Below are positions 62,479-64,000 of a stretch of 64,000 bases of DNA, piece by piece. How positions within the stretch are numbered: position 1 is the first letter of the stretch; every line of letters begins with the position of its first letter. Both the position numbers and the translations under genes were made by a program. The notes beneath the pieces were generated by a model. The model saw nothing but the letters and a program-made list of their open reading frames with translations. It searched no databases and was not told where the DNA came from. Source of the DNA: Ochrovirga pacifica (GTDB taxonomy: Bacteria > Bacteroidota > Bacteroidia > Flavobacteriales > Flavobacteriaceae); assembly GCF_000220525.1 (NCBI RefSeq), contig NZ_AFPK01000044.1, forward strand, positions 62,001-126,000. The letters are read 5' to 3'.

Positions 62479-64000
62479 ATGACTCTAAAAAACTCTTTTT
62501 TATCTAGAATTCTTATCTTATTTTTCGGACTGATTGTTGGTCAAAACAACAGCTTTGGACAAACAGCTTTTGACAAATTAGAAAACCTACGCTTTAAGCA
62601 TTTGTCTATTAAAGAAGGGCTTTCTCAGCGATCTGTTACTTCCATTATACAAGACTCTAAAGGATATTTATGGTTGGGTACAAGAGATGGTTTGAACCTG
62701 TTTGATGGAACTAAATTCGTTGTATTTAGACACAACTCCGAAGATACTACAAGTCTTAGTCACAGTTGGGTCACTTCCGTTTTTGAAGACAGTAACCAAA
62801 ATATTTGGATAGGAACTACAGATGGGTTGAACTTGTACAATCCTAAAGAGCGAAATTTCATCCGTTATCAACAAAATAATCCTCATAACTTTTTAACCGA
62901 TAATAATGTTTGGAATATTGCTCAAGTTGATGATAAAACCCTATGGATTACCACCAATAAAACTATAACAGTAGTTGATATTGACAGTAAAAATTCTATG
63001 TCTTTGCCCAAAAAAATTAGTGACATTATTCAATTTAATCAAGTACGATCTATTTACAAACCACACGAGAATTATGTTTGGCTGTGTACCTCTAAAAAGA
63101 TTATTCAGTACAATTTACTGTCTAACAAAGCTTTGTTCTATTCCTATCCGAATACTTCTAGCAATGAAGCACATCACAACAATTCTCCTAAAATTTACGA
63201 AGATGCACATAAAAACATTTGGCTGGGTTACGAAAACGGATTGGCTATTTGGGATGCCAAACAAAACAAATTTGTAGATGCCCCTTACAACATTACAAGT
63301 CCTGTTAGAGCTTTTAATGAAGACCTTGATGGAAATTTATGGATTGGTAGTTATACTGGCTTGTACATTTTAAATTCACAAAGAACTAAGGTCAAACAGT
63401 TTACCAACAATCCTAACCAGCTGGGGAGTTTGAGTCAAAACTCAATTTATGCCATTACTAAAGACAACCGTGGAGATTTATGGATTGGTACTTGGGCTGG
63501 TGGTGTTAATTACTTTGATTACAATTTTCAAGCTTTTCAACAAATTGCTTATGGAACTAGCAATAAAATGTTAAACTATAGTGTAGTTAGTTCTATTATA
63601 GAACTACAAAACGGTAACTTATTTGTGGGGACTGAAGGTGGTGGTTTGAATTTTTATCACAAAAACAACGATATTTTTACTTACTACAAACACAATCCTA
63701 AAGATGCAAGCTCTATAGGCTCTAACAACATCAAAGCACTTTTGTTAGACCAGCAACAAACGTTGTGGATTGGGACTCATGACAAAGGTTTGTTTTACAC
63801 TGATATTCAAAAAAAGCCGTTTTCATTCCACAAAGTAAACCCCGTTTTGAATGATGGAGGTTCTTTAGAAGAGTGTAGAATTTTAAGTTTGTATCAAGAC
63901 GAACAACAAAATATATGGATTGGAACCTTGTCTAAAGGACTTTTTGTATACAACACCACCAACAAAACCATCAAAAAAATAGCCAATCATTTGAAATCGA
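62479..64000 (+). CDS. Hybrid two-component system regulator, N-terminal part
   Basis: The reading frame is open from the ATG at 62479 to the window edge (507 codons visible). A signal peptide ends about NNSFGQ (residue 27). At least seven beta-propeller (Reg_prop) repeats follow, each with the pattern (L/I)W(I/L)GT..GL (for example GYLWLGTRDGLNLFD, QNIWIGTTDGLNLYN, GDLWIGTWAGG). This is the periplasmic glycan sensor of SusC/SusD-linked hybrid regulators, whose kinase, receiver and AraC-type domains would lie beyond the window. It sits divergent from kduI, so it probably senses the oligosaccharide and controls the region. Confidence 0.93.
   Translation, partial: MTLKNSFLSRILILFFGLIVGQNNSFGQTAFDKLENLRFKHLSIKEGLSQRSVTSIIQDSKGYLWLGTRDGLNLFDGTKFVVFRHNSEDTTSLSHSWVTSVFEDSNQNIWIGTTDGLNLYNPKERNFIRYQQNNPHNFLTDNNVWNIAQVDDKTLWITTNKTITVVDIDSKNSMSLPKKISDIIQFNQVRSIYKPHENYVWLCTSKKIIQYNLLSNKALFYSYPNTSSNEAHHNNSPKIYEDAHKNIWLGYENGLAIWDAKQNKFVDAPYNITSPVRAFNEDLDGNLWIGSYTGLYILNSQRTKVKQFTNNPNQLGSLSQNSIYAITKDNRGDLWIGTWAGGVNYFDYNFQAFQQIAYGTSNKMLNYSVVSSIIELQNGNLFVGTEGGGLNFYHKNNDIFTYYKHNPKDASSIGSNNIKALLLDQQQTLWIGTHDKGLFYTDIQKKPFSFHKVNPVLNDGGSLEECRILSLYQDEQQNIWIGTLSKGLFVYNTTNKTIKKIANHLKS

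Noticed and set aside
1-64000. CRISPR arrays, insertion sequences, integrases, tRNA or rRNA genes
   Set aside because: No regularly spaced repeats, transposase or integrase motifs, terminal inverted repeats or tRNA cloverleaf sequences were seen in reading through the window.

Overview
The window comes from a marine-type member of the Flavobacteriaceae (Bacteroidota). Several things point there: AT-rich DNA; promoters of the Bacteroidota type (TTG, about 18-21 bases, TAnnTTTG) with weak ribosome-binding sites; SusC/SusD with a hybrid two-component regulator; the bacillithiol-linked protein YtxJ; the small flavobacterial protein family Lacal_2735; and an SbtA bicarbonate permease close to a cryptochrome/photolyase operon, a pairing known from light-exploiting marine flavobacteria. 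No rRNA, tRNA, CRISPR array, insertion sequence or prophage was seen.

Layout. 1-4.3 kb: small heat-shock protein, a histone-deacetylase-family hydrolase and a TlpA-type thioredoxin gene destroyed by two in-frame stops and two frameshifts. 4.4-12.5 kb: dnaK, then a leftward operon (PASTA protein, RluD-type pseudouridine synthase, YaaA, secreted protein) divergent from ddl-coaD. 12.9-20.5 kb: a tightly packed ten-gene rightward operon (TetR-like regulator, ABC1 kinase, flavin reductase, NmrA/DUF2867 protein, cryptochrome/photolyase, unknown, TIGR03643, SDR, Lacal_2735, SRPBCC) that looks like a light/oxidative-stress module. 20.5-22.5 kb: LysR regulator divergent from sbtA. 22.6-28.0 kb: small membrane-anchored unknown, then a type I secretion-like ABC/HlyD/TolC set whose ATPase motifs are degenerate, and TspO. 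28-50 kb: mostly housekeeping genes (RNA methyltransferases, pyrD, pheT, recG, a topoisomerase III-type enzyme, clpB) mixed with an MFS transporter, ytxJ, an AraC/SDR pair and an orphan histidine kinase operon.

50.9-64 kb is a polysaccharide-utilisation region. A leftward operon encodes an alkaline-phosphatase-superfamily hydrolase, SusC and SusD, with a divergent TetR regulator. Next come a DUF1961 protein, a leftward kduI-kduD-DUF4861 operon for unsaturated uronate catabolism, and a divergent hybrid two-component regulator cut off by the window end. This implies uptake and degradation of a uronate-containing polysaccharide such as pectin, ulvan or alginate, but no recognisable lyase or glycosidase lies inside the window.

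The strongest regulatory observations are: a perfect 38-bp palindrome between kduI and the regulator gene, whose core carries the -33 boxes of both divergent promoters; and a shared GACA/TGTC motif upstream of hsp20, dnaK and clpB, a candidate heat-shock element. Other items worth a second look are the degenerate exporter ATPase, an SDR without its catalytic tyrosine and an RNA m5U methyltransferase without iron-sulfur cysteines.
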